A DNA stretch of 11,617 bases from assembly GCA_009776995.1 (NCBI GenBank), contig WRMR01000106.1:1-11617 (forward strand), written 5' to 3'. Each line of letters opens with the position of its first letter. The first letter of the stretch is position 1. This stretch comes from Planctomycetaceae bacterium (GTDB lineage: Bacteria > Planctomycetota > Planctomycetia > Pirellulales > Thermoguttaceae). Both the position numbers and the translations under genes were made by a program. The notes under the pieces were generated by a model. That model searched no databases, was not told the origin of the DNA, and saw only the letters and a list, made by a program, of their open reading frames with translations. Shown here piece by piece: positions 1-6,214 of the stretch.

Positions 1-1596
1 TGTCCCGTCCGGGTTCATGTGAAACATGATGCGCGAAAAATAATGCGGCAAATCGACATATTCCCAACGCAGGTACATGATGCGTCCATTGTTCAACATG
101 GTCGGACACCAGTCCTGGTCCTGCTCAAAGGTCAACTGCCGGATCGTTTGCCCGTCCGGTTCGAGGCGATAAATCGTCCCGACCATGTCTGAACCACCGA
201 CACAAGGCACACCCATCATCGAAGCGGTTGAAATGAACGCCACCGAGCCGTCGGGAATGTAAATCCCCTCGGAATTGTCAATATCCGGTGCGACGGACGG
301 TGTGACCTGGATCAGTGAGCCATCGGCCAGGTCCAGTTCGTGAACCTGCCAGGTGCGGTCTTCGGCCAGTGTCGTTACAAGTGCCCGTTGGGCGTCCCAA
401 TGAAGGCAAATATCGCCCACAAACGAGCCGTTCGGGTTTTCGACAATCACGTGGAACTCGCTACTCGGATCGGTTGGCCTGATTGTTCCGAGCGCGTTGC
501 CATAGTTGCCTTTGCCGCGCTGACAGTTGGAAACCCAGTTGGCCATCAGTCCGTCGTTCTGCGCCCGCCGCACAAGCAATTGTTCGAACTGCATCAAAGG
601 GTTTCTCAACAGCAAAGTGCGGCGAAACACGTCATATTCTTTTACGACATCCAAGGCTTTTTCGACATCGGCTTCTTCTTGCAGGTTTGCGCCGGTCAAC
701 GCCTTGTCCACTTTGTCTGACAGTGACTGCCACCGTGCCATTTCCGCATCGGCATCCAGGGTGCCGGGATATTTTTTCGCCATGTCGGCAATGTAGCGGG
801 GAATGGCTTCGCGATTGCCAATGGCGAAAACGACATCGCGTCCCAGTTCGGCCAATCGTTCGTCAAACCGGGCTTTGGCACGCGCTGCCAGCCATTGTTG
901 ACGTTCCGCTTCCGAAGCAAACAATTCCGGATCGTCCGGGTTGCCGATCAGTTGCAACTCCGTATAGGCCGACCAACCGTTCGCCTTGTTGCCCGCTTTG
1001 GCAGGGGAACCGGCGTTGACACTGTAGGTTTGCCAGATTCGAAATTCGACCCAATCGAACTTTTCACCATCAAGAAGCGGCTTGCCCGATGTGTCGGCGA
1101 ACACCGTCCCAACGGCTCCTTGGTTGGCACCGAGGATTCTGTTCCCGGAAGTCAGGGTGGCTTCTGCAGGAAAGTTGGGCATTTCACCGGGTTTTTCAGA
1201 ATGATTTGCCAGGCGGATTTCAAAGTCCTGGTTGCCGCGCTGATCGATATTCGCCGAAAAAACGGCGATTTCCTGAATGGTGCGCGGCTTGCCGAGATAG
1301 TAAACGATGGTCGAGGGCGAACCGGAAATGCTGACACGCCCGTTGCCGCCCAGTTGACCGGCGCGGCCATCGGTCAACTCCCGGGCACCGGAAACGTGGT
1401 CCGCCTTGACCAACCGGGCCCCGGGCATGGTCAGCAGATTAACGTCATGGTTCTGTTTGATGACCCGGGCAAATTCGTCAAAGCCGTTTCCCGAACCGTA
1501 ATTCCTGGTATTTCGCTCGACTTGAGCAAAAACACTTCCTCCGGCAATCGCACAAATCAGTACAACAGCCGAGCAATACAGTGATTTCTGTGTCAT
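1..1596 (-). CDS. HzsA-like secreted protein, C-terminus cut off by window edge
   Basis: Reading leftward from an ATG at 1594-1596, the frame stays open for 532 codons to base 1, so the C-terminal part lies outside the window. Residues 1-24 are a signal peptide (hydrophobic VVLICAIAGG, cleavage after VFA), so the protein is exported. Residues about 60-215 look like a discoidin/galactose-binding beta domain (TDGRAG near 75, YTELQLIG near 211). Residues about 220-325 are charged and helical. From about 330 on, the sequence (NPLMQFEQLLVRR, a YIPDGSVAFISTAS stretch, QDWCPTMLNNGRIMYLRWEY) fits the middle, propeller-like domain of the hydrazine synthase alpha-subunit superfamily. In planctomycetes such proteins are often large, of unknown function, and may carry haem motifs further on; no CxxCH is visible in this part. 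The start has only a weak AAGG-type ribosome binding site about 7-10 bases upstream, but the signal peptide supports it. Family assignment is from recalled motifs; function is not inferred, and anammox is not implied. Confidence 0.8.
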   Translation of the reverse strand, partial: MTQKSLYCSAVVLICAIAGGSVFAQVERNTRNYGSGNGFDEFARVIKQNHDVNLLTMPGARLVKADHVSGARELTDGRAGQLGGNGRVSISGSPSTIVYYLGKPRTIQEIAVFSANIDQRGNQDFEIRLANHSEKPGEMPNFPAEATLTSGNRILGANQGAVGTVFADTSGKPLLDGEKFDWVEFRIWQTYSVNAGSPAKAGNKANGWSAYTELQLIGNPDDPELFASEAERQQWLAARAKARFDERLAELGRDVVFAIGNREAIPRYIADMAKKYPGTLDADAEMARWQSLSDKVDKALTGANLQEEADVEKALDVVKEYDVFRRTLLLRNPLMQFEQLLVRRAQNDGLMANWVSNCQRGKGNYGNALGTIRPTDPSSEFHVIVENPNGSFVGDICLHWDAQRALVTTLAEDRTWQVHELDLADGSLIQVTPSVAPDIDNSEGIYIPDGSVAFISTASMMGVPCVGGSDMVGTIYRLEPDGQTIRQLTFEQDQDWCPTMLNNGRIMYLRWEYVDLPHYFSRIMFHMNPDGT

Positions 1597-1660
1597 AAAC
1601 CTTATCCTTACTTTCAGCGAGATGGATTCATTGAGGCAGAGTCAGACAACAACAGATTCC

Positions 1661-1688
1661 ATTGTAATCAATGATGAGTGAAATTCAA
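1661..1688 (-). promoter_or_regulatory. candidate sigma70-type promoter of the HzsA-like gene
   Basis: On the minus strand TTGAAT (1683-1688) and TACAAT (1661-1666) are separated by 16 bases, matching 4/6 and 5/6 of the -35 and -10 consensus. A start near 1654 would give a leader of roughly 58 bases ahead of the ATG at 1596. This is a match by eye only. Confidence 0.4.
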
Positions 1689-1761
1689 TCTCTCTCGTAA
1701 GCACTTGACGGAAAACACAGTTGCTCCGTGTGAAACCCTCTCATTTCACCACGCCAAAAAA

Positions 1762-1846
1762 TGAGGTAATGAGGTTGTTCTTGTTTGCGCGATTCTTGTC
1801 ACTGAGGTTGTTTTGTTATGAAAATAAGGTAAAAATGAGGTTTTGT
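1762..1846 (+). repeat. helically phased TGAGGTT boxes
   Basis: TGAGGTT occurs at 1770, 1803 and 1836, exactly 33 bases apart each time (about three helical turns). An extra TGAGGTA lies at 1762. The first two copies extend into TGAGGTTGTT followed by CTTGTT or TTGTT. Outside the boxes the 33-base units do not match well, so this looks like repeated binding sites rather than a simple tandem repeat. They lie between two divergent genes and could serve either; no binding protein can be named. Confidence 0.45.
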
Positions 1847-1849
1847 CGG

Positions 1850-1866
1850 CGGTCACGGCGTGACCG
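1850..1866. promoter_or_regulatory. 17-bp palindrome upstream of the 168-residue gene
   Basis: CGGTCACG and CGTGACCG are perfect inverted arms of 8 bases around one central G. The palindrome ends 29 bases before the ATG at 1896. It could be a dimeric-regulator operator or a short leader hairpin. It follows directly after the third TGAGGTT box. Confidence 0.45.
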
Positions 1867-1895
1867 TGCCACCTTGGTTGCAAGGAAAACGAGCC

Positions 1896-2402
1896 ATGGT
1901 CAATTACGAAGTCCCGCGATGTTCCAAAATATGTGCGACAACCAGTCGCGAGTTGAAGCCGGGCGAATGGTTTTACTCCGTGTTGTTTGCGGCCAACGGG
2001 GACATCCGGCGGCTCGACTACTCGCAGGACGGATGGGAAGGTCCGCCTCAACATGATGCTGACAGCGGCATCGACCTGATTGGTTACTGGAAATCGCGGT
2101 TGCCAACACCAAATGACAATAAGATCAAACTCGCTCCGAACGACATTTTGCTTAATCTGTTCGATCAGTTGGGCGACCAACTCGACAAGCAGGATATGCG
2201 TTACGTCCTCGTACTACTGTTATTCCGGCGGCGCATTTTGCGACTGGAAAAGGAAGAAACGGATGTGGAATCCGGTTGCAAAACGATGACTGTCTATTGC
2301 CCCAAACGCGAGGCAACCTATCGCATTCCTGTGACCGCCCCAAGTGGTGAACAGATAGAACAAATGCAGGACACTCTGGCCGGGTTGCTTTATGCAGGGT
2401 AA
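1896..2402 (+). CDS. conserved-looking hypothetical protein, 168 residues
   Basis: I do not recognise a named family, although the overall pattern (Cys pair near the N-terminus, WKSR, APND, then a YCPKRE segment) resembles uncharacterised proteins I associate with planctomycetes. The protein has no signal peptide or membrane segment and is probably cytosolic. Visible elements are Cys9 and Cys13 (CSKIC), Cys135 in VYCPKRE, a basic and hydrophobic helix around 101-117 (MRYVLVLLLFRRR), and a short acidic stretch after it. The Cys residues could bind a metal, but there is no complete four-ligand set. The ATG at 1896 is preferred because AAGGA lies at 1882-1886. The in-frame GTG at 1860 sits inside the palindrome and has no ribosome binding site. 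The gene stands alone, divergent from the HzsA-like gene; the next clear gene on this strand starts 287 bases later. Confidence 0.8.
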   Translation: MVNYEVPRCSKICATTSRELKPGEWFYSVLFAANGDIRRLDYSQDGWEGPPQHDADSGIDLIGYWKSRLPTPNDNKIKLAPNDILLNLFDQLGDQLDKQDMRYVLVLLLFRRRILRLEKEETDVESGCKTMTVYCPKREATYRIPVTAPSGEQIEQMQDTLAGLLYAG

Positions 2403-2563
2403 TCAGAGGCTATTTGGAAGTTGTCATTTTCATAACATGATATTTCGTTGTTTCCACCGTTTTAAGTGGCGATTGAATTTGGGTAGGTTGCAAAAACTGG
2501 CTGTGGTATCAAGTAAAAAAATGCCATAATTCGCTATGTTTTTTCAGAACAAGGAGGTGGAAT

Positions 2564-2597
2564 GATGGCCACAGGGACAGCAACGTCGCCATCCCTG
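2564..2597 (+). promoter_or_regulatory. two mutually exclusive hairpins over the small ORF start
   Basis: GATGGC (2564-2569) can pair with GCCATC (2588-2593). CAGGGA (2572-2577) can pair with TCCCTG (2592-2597). The two 3' arms share bases 2592-2593, so only one hairpin can form at a time, and the first covers the ATG at 2565. This resembles an attenuator-type switch, but six-base stems can arise by chance. The rest of 2403-2689 is AT-rich and shows no other gene or clear terminator. Confidence 0.25.
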
Positions 2598-2633
2598 CGT
2601 GAAAAATGTACCATAGTTTTGGCGAAAACCTGA
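2565..2633 (+). CDS. possible 22-residue leader peptide behind a near-perfect Shine-Dalgarno
   Basis: AAGGAGGT at 2551-2558 is the strongest ribosome binding sequence in the window. It is followed by two adjacent ATG codons (2562 and 2565) and a short frame ending at TGA 2631-2633. The ATG at 2565 has the better spacing, 7 bases from AGGAGG. The peptide (MATGTATSPSL, then REKCTIVLAKT) shows no recognisable motif. The 3' end lies 56 bases before nth, which itself lacks a good ribosome binding site, so this could be a leader ORF for nth. It could equally be a remnant or part of a structured RNA. Confidence 0.35.
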   Translation: MATGTATSPSLREKCTIVLAKT

Positions 2634-2689
2634 AGAGGACTACCTAAAGCCGATTCACACCTTCGTATTTTACCAAAACCGATGCCACG

Positions 2690-3337
2690 ATGAAGCCCGA
2701 TAAATCTTATATCACAATAATACTTCGGCGGCTGAAGAAAAAATACCCGGACGCGGTCTGTTCGCTGACCTGGCGTGATCCGTTGCAGCTTCTTGTCGCC
2801 ACGATACTTTCAGCGCAATGTACTGATATAAGAGTCAATATTGTCACGCGGGATTTGTTCCAAAAATATCGTTCGGCGCGGGATTTCGCCACAGCGGAAC
2901 TCTCTGAATTGGAAAAAGATATTCATTCGACCGGGTTTTATCGCAACAAGGCCAAAAACATCAAAGCCGCCTGTACGATTATCGACGAGCAATATGGCGG
3001 CGAAGTCCCGGCGGGGATGTCCAAGCTGATCGCACTGCCGGGCGTGGGACGAAAAACGGCGAACTGCGTACTGGGTAACGGGTTCGGCATTGCGGCCGGC
3101 GTGGTTGTCGATACACATGTCGAACGCTTGTCACACCGGCTTGGACTGTCTGAATCGAACTCGCCGGAGAAAATCGAACAGGATTTAATGCAAATTTTCC
3201 CCGAAAGCGAGTGGATCGACATCAGCCACCGCTTGATTCTGCTTGGCCGGGAATCGTGTCCCGCCAGAAAACCGAAGTGTAATTCCTGTGTCCTTGGCGA
3301 CATTTGCCCACGTGTGGGAGTGGGCTGTAGTCAGTAG
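2690..3337 (+). CDS. nth: endonuclease III (DNA glycosylase / AP lyase)
   Basis: Base-excision repair enzyme that removes oxidised pyrimidines and cuts the strand at the abasic site by beta-elimination. At 215 residues it is close to the usual length of about 211. The helix-hairpin-helix is LPGVGRKTANCVLG (residues 116-129), with catalytic Lys122 and the conserved Asp141 in VVVDTH. The [4Fe-4S] cluster ligands are Cys190, Cys197, Cys200 and Cys206, with the family spacing C-x6-C-x2-C-x5-C. An N-terminal SAQCTD segment (41-46) matches the family SAQ-TD motif. All key residues are present, so the enzyme should be active. The ATG at 2690 has no clear Shine-Dalgarno, but the family length supports it. 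It converges on the glycoside-hydrolase gene with 68 bases between the stops; no good terminator is seen there. Confidence 0.96.
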   Translation: MKPDKSYITIILRRLKKKYPDAVCSLTWRDPLQLLVATILSAQCTDIRVNIVTRDLFQKYRSARDFATAELSELEKDIHSTGFYRNKAKNIKAACTIIDEQYGGEVPAGMSKLIALPGVGRKTANCVLGNGFGIAAGVVVDTHVERLSHRLGLSESNSPEKIEQDLMQIFPESEWIDISHRLILLGRESCPARKPKCNSCVLGDICPRVGVGCSQ

Positions 3338-3405
3338 TTCCCGGCCACAGTTACATTTGCGGCTCCCAATTCGGGCGATCTTCTGCCGTTGCATCTCTGA
3401 TTTTT

Positions 3406-5265
3406 TCACTCAACAACCAAAATGCTGTAAACCGGCACGGAATCAACGGTCAGCGTGGCTTTGCCGTCGGCGAATTCGAAATCGCAGGCTTTGCCTTCGG
3501 GTTGAAGCATGATACGTTGCGGTTTGTCGTCGCAACGGATGACGATTTGCAGTGGTCCGACCGGTTCGATTTCTTCGATGATCCCCGCGTCGCGATGGTT
3601 ACCCGAGGTGTTGACAAGATGCACCGTCAATTTGTCGCCGAGTTGACTGACCGAAACATCGACCCATTGCGAACCGGTCACTTCGGCTTTCGGTTCGGGG
3701 AACAGTTTTTTAGCTGTTTCATTGACGATTTTGCGGATACCTTCACTTCCGGTTCGCGCGTATTCCTGACCGATGGAGGCAGGCAGGAACGCGGCCTCGC
3801 CCCGGCCTCGTGACTTGACAACAACCGACTCGGTTTTTGTGATGTCATCACCGAATACATCAGTAAACAACGCGGTCGTTTCCGGTCCGATGACAAACAG
3901 TTTGCCGCCGTTTTCCACGTAGCGCACCAGATCGTCGCGGAACGTTGGTTGCAGGTCATTCCATTCCGGCACAACGATCATCGGGAAACGTTCCAGGTTA
4001 CGCCCGAGTGTGTGTTCCGTCACCACATCGACGCTGTACTGCAATTCGAGCAGGCATTGCAACACGCCGCGCAATTTCTCATTGTCGCCGTATCGCGCAA
4101 ACAGTCCCGGCGCATTGCGCTGGTAGGCATCCGTCGAATACAGCACGGCCACTTGTGGAATCTGGATGGAACGGAAGCAATACGGCTGACGCTCCCTTGC
4201 AAATTTCGCAACTTCGGCCATGACGTCCATTTCGTTCAGTCGCACGCTGCCGTCACGGTTTTGCGTAAAATACGCCTGAAATCCGCCGCCCAGTGCGAGA
4301 ACAACCGCCGCTTCACGTTTCAGTTGCACGGCGGTTTTTTGCTGTCGGGGATGGGGATTGTAGGAAAAGCTCCAGGCCATCAGGTCCCACGGCACGCCCT
4401 GGTGAACGAGAAAACGTCCGGAATAGCGGGCGGAATTGACGCTGTCATTGGGTGAATAGTCGCCTGAGAGAAAATCGACCGCCACCGAAACCGGTTCCGG
4501 CATGTGATCGGTAAAGGCCCAGTTGCCGCAAACCTGGAACGCCGGATACTGGCTCCGCACCGCCGCGACGTAATGCCGCATGTAACTGCGAAACGCCTCA
4601 CGGTGAAACTGCATCCACTCGAACCAGTGCGCATCGCCCGGCCCGCGCGGGATGGTTTCAATGCCCGTCGTTTCGCGGAACAGCTTTTGCGCCCGTTCGC
4701 CGTAATCGGGCATCGTGGCCCAGCATTCGCCATCGACCCATATCCCATCGACCTGATATTCCCCGGCCAGTTCCCTGAGTTGCGGAATGAGAAGCTCGTC
4801 AACGTATGGCCCAAACACCGAGGTCATGTTCTTGTTGGGATTGCCCGCCCCGTCGATGGCGGCCCAGTCCGGGTGCAATTCGATCGCGCGGCTGTCCCAC
4901 ACGCCGGAATAGTGCATGTAAAGCCCGACACCGCGTGCCGCCGTCACGTCACGCCAGACACGCAACGGATCGCCGACGTAGCCGGGCACCTGATTGCCGG
5001 CTTTCGTCGGGTAGCTCGTGTAACCCGCGTGTCCCTTGCAATCGCATTGCAGGTAATCCGGCTGCACCAGGTCAATGATCGTATTGATCATTTCCGGCGT
5101 CGTGTTTTTGCCAACTTCGGTGCAATCGGGGCCGGCATGAAAATCAAAGTGGATCCCGAAAAACGAATCCGCGCGTTTCAGGCGTTCCTGGGCATTTGCG
5201 ATGCCCGAGAGAAAAAACAGTGCGCTGATAACCAGCGCACATGGCAACAGGGTGGTGGTTTTCAT
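3406..5265 (-). CDS. secreted glycoside-hydrolase-like protein with GH42-type trimerisation domain
   Basis: Protein of 619 residues with a signal peptide (residues 1-25, cleavage after ANA), so it acts in the periplasm or outside. Residues about 35-350 look like a (beta/alpha)8 barrel of the GHL6 / GH29-like type: RGVGLYMHYSG (111-121), HPDW (131-134), then VDGIWVDGE (172-180). Asp178 is the candidate nucleophile by analogy with the Asp in GH29 enzymes. Residues about 368-470 resemble the beta-galactosidase trimerisation (GH42 middle) domain: IPQVAVLYS, a MIVVPEW segment near 429, and GGKLFVIGPET near 453. The remaining residues to 619 form a beta-rich domain. The substrate cannot be read from the sequence; fucosidase or galactosidase is possible. 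The ATG at 5265 is chosen over an upstream in-frame ATG at 5322 because AAAGGAG (5272-5278) lies 6 bases before it and the signal peptide starts there. The 232 bases upstream (5266-5497) hold no gene I can support. Confidence 0.82.
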   Translation of the reverse strand: MKTTTLLPCALVISALFFLSGIANAQERLKRADSFFGIHFDFHAGPDCTEVGKNTTPEMINTIIDLVQPDYLQCDCKGHAGYTSYPTKAGNQVPGYVGDPLRVWRDVTAARGVGLYMHYSGVWDSRAIELHPDWAAIDGAGNPNKNMTSVFGPYVDELLIPQLRELAGEYQVDGIWVDGECWATMPDYGERAQKLFRETTGIETIPRGPGDAHWFEWMQFHREAFRSYMRHYVAAVRSQYPAFQVCGNWAFTDHMPEPVSVAVDFLSGDYSPNDSVNSARYSGRFLVHQGVPWDLMAWSFSYNPHPRQQKTAVQLKREAAVVLALGGGFQAYFTQNRDGSVRLNEMDVMAEVAKFARERQPYCFRSIQIPQVAVLYSTDAYQRNAPGLFARYGDNEKLRGVLQCLLELQYSVDVVTEHTLGRNLERFPMIVVPEWNDLQPTFRDDLVRYVENGGKLFVIGPETTALFTDVFGDDITKTESVVVKSRGRGEAAFLPASIGQEYARTGSEGIRKIVNETAKKLFPEPKAEVTGSQWVDVSVSQLGDKLTVHLVNTSGNHRDAGIIEEIEPVGPLQIVIRCDDKPQRIMLQPEGKACDFEFADGKATLTVDSVPVYSILVVE

Positions 5266-5271
5266 TTTGTG

Positions 5272-5278
5272 CTCCTTT
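5272..5278 (-). promoter_or_regulatory. ribosome binding site deciding the start at 5265
   Basis: AAAGGAG on the minus strand, 6 bases before the ATG. It rules in favour of this start rather than the longer frame opening at 5322. Confidence 0.75.
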
Positions 5279-5497
5279 GTGTTGTGAGTGACAAATGTTG
5301 AGTCTTGAGTGACGAGGGACAAGCCGCGTCACCCTGCGACGCGCATAATAGAATGAACGGCCACACCGCGACCGCCACATCCCTGTAACCAGCAGGACTT
5401 TATGGAATACGTGATCGGTAGAACGGTCGGCGTGTTTGCAGGATTTGCCCGGATGACGCGACCAGACTATTATGCATGACCAACACTGATTTTTCAA

Positions 5498-5983
5498 TCA
5501 GGGGGTAATCGTTTTATCACCGGGTCCGGTCAATTCAAAATCGACCTTCATATTCTTGCCTGATTTGACGGTGGCCGCCAAACCCGATGTATTGGGATTG
5601 GTGTACTCTTTCGGGAAAACATAACCATAAATTGGAATTTTTGCGGAATTTGGATATGCAGGCGGAGGCGGGTCCATGCGGATCGGATCGCTTGTTTTTT
5701 TAACAATGGAAACCAAATATTCCCCCTCTGTCGTACCACTTCCCACTTTTGAGGTTCCTTGCAGAAGCGTCAAACGATATTTTCCTGAAGAGTCGGTCTC
5801 TCCGGCGGCAGACATGGCAGTTGACCCATCGACCTTGGGTGTAAACGTTACCATAGCCCCGGCAAGCGGCACACCCTCGTGCTGAATTGTTCCTTCCACA
5901 TAATTGACTTTGGGGCCTTTCTGGCATCCACACGCCAAAAGACCAATCATGATGAAAAAAAACTGTATGCAATGAAGTTTCAT
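5498..5983 (-). CDS. small lipoprotein with carboxypeptidase-regulatory-like (prealbumin-like) fold
   Basis: Protein of 161 residues. A short hydrophobic leader ends in a lipobox, GLLACGC, with Cys18 as the likely lipidated residue. What follows is typical of planctomycete regulatory-like beta-sandwich lipoproteins: VEGTIQHEGVPLAGAMVTFTP (about 29-49), then GETDSSGKYRLT and EGEYLVSIVKK. In this pattern a G-x-V segment is followed by a D-x-x-G-x-Y turn. Role unknown; such proteins are commonly encoded next to DUF1559 prepilin-like proteins, as here, where the DUF1559 gene lies 231 bases upstream on the same strand. AGGA lies about 7 bases before the ATG. The protein ends in GPGDKTITP; no terminator is seen after the stop. 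Confidence 0.85.
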   Translation of the reverse strand: MKLHCIQFFFIMIGLLACGCQKGPKVNYVEGTIQHEGVPLAGAMVTFTPKVDGSTAMSAAGETDSSGKYRLTLLQGTSKVGSGTTEGEYLVSIVKKTSDPIRMDPPPPAYPNSAKIPIYGYVFPKEYTNPNTSGLAATVKSGKNMKVDFELTGPGDKTITP

Positions 5984-6153
5984 AAGGTATTCCTGTCCTG
6001 TATCATCAAAAATATCAAACCCAAGTACCCCAAATCATTGGGATTCATTGCACTCCGCCAAATCTTGTTCTGCATGTGAGCCCACAGAAACGAAAGCGTC
6101 TTGGACGCATCGGGAAAGCAAAACATGAACCGGCGGAGTAACAGAATGGATTA

Positions 6154-6199
6154 ACTCAAGTTTTGCAAGACTTTCTTATCAAACAGTCTTTCCTTGAGT
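6154..6199 (-). repeat. nested inverted repeat between the DUF1559 gene and the lipoprotein gene
   Basis: The outer arms are ACTCAAG and CTTGAGT (6154-6160 and 6193-6199). The inner arms are AAGACT and AGTCTT (6167-6172 and 6185-6190). The structure begins 15 bases after the DUF1559 stop. There is no T-run behind it, so it is not a standard intrinsic terminator. It may stabilise the upstream transcript or set different levels for the two genes. The rest of 5984-6214 holds no gene. Confidence 0.45.
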
Positions 6200-6214
6200 G
6201 AAGGTCTGAACACA

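Noticed and set aside
895..1584. 229-codon open frame on the plus strand
   Set aside because: It lies wholly antisense to the HzsA-like gene, whose frame has a signal peptide and recognisable motifs. The plus frame shows no family features or ribosome binding site.
1..1596. evidence for anammox metabolism
   Set aside because: HzsA-like domains are found in many non-anammox planctomycetes, and no other hydrazine pathway gene is in the window.
1860..1895. GTG at 1860 as start of the 168-residue protein
   Set aside because: It lies inside the 17-bp palindrome with no ribosome binding site, while the ATG at 1896 has AAGGA at good spacing.
3338..3405. bidirectional terminator between nth and the glycoside-hydrolase gene
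   Set aside because: There is a T-run near 3401-3406 but no stem longer than three or four bases before it.
4504..5301. 265-codon open frame on the plus strand
   Set aside because: Antisense shadow of the glycoside-hydrolase-like gene; composition is Arg/Val/His-rich as expected for a reverse frame.
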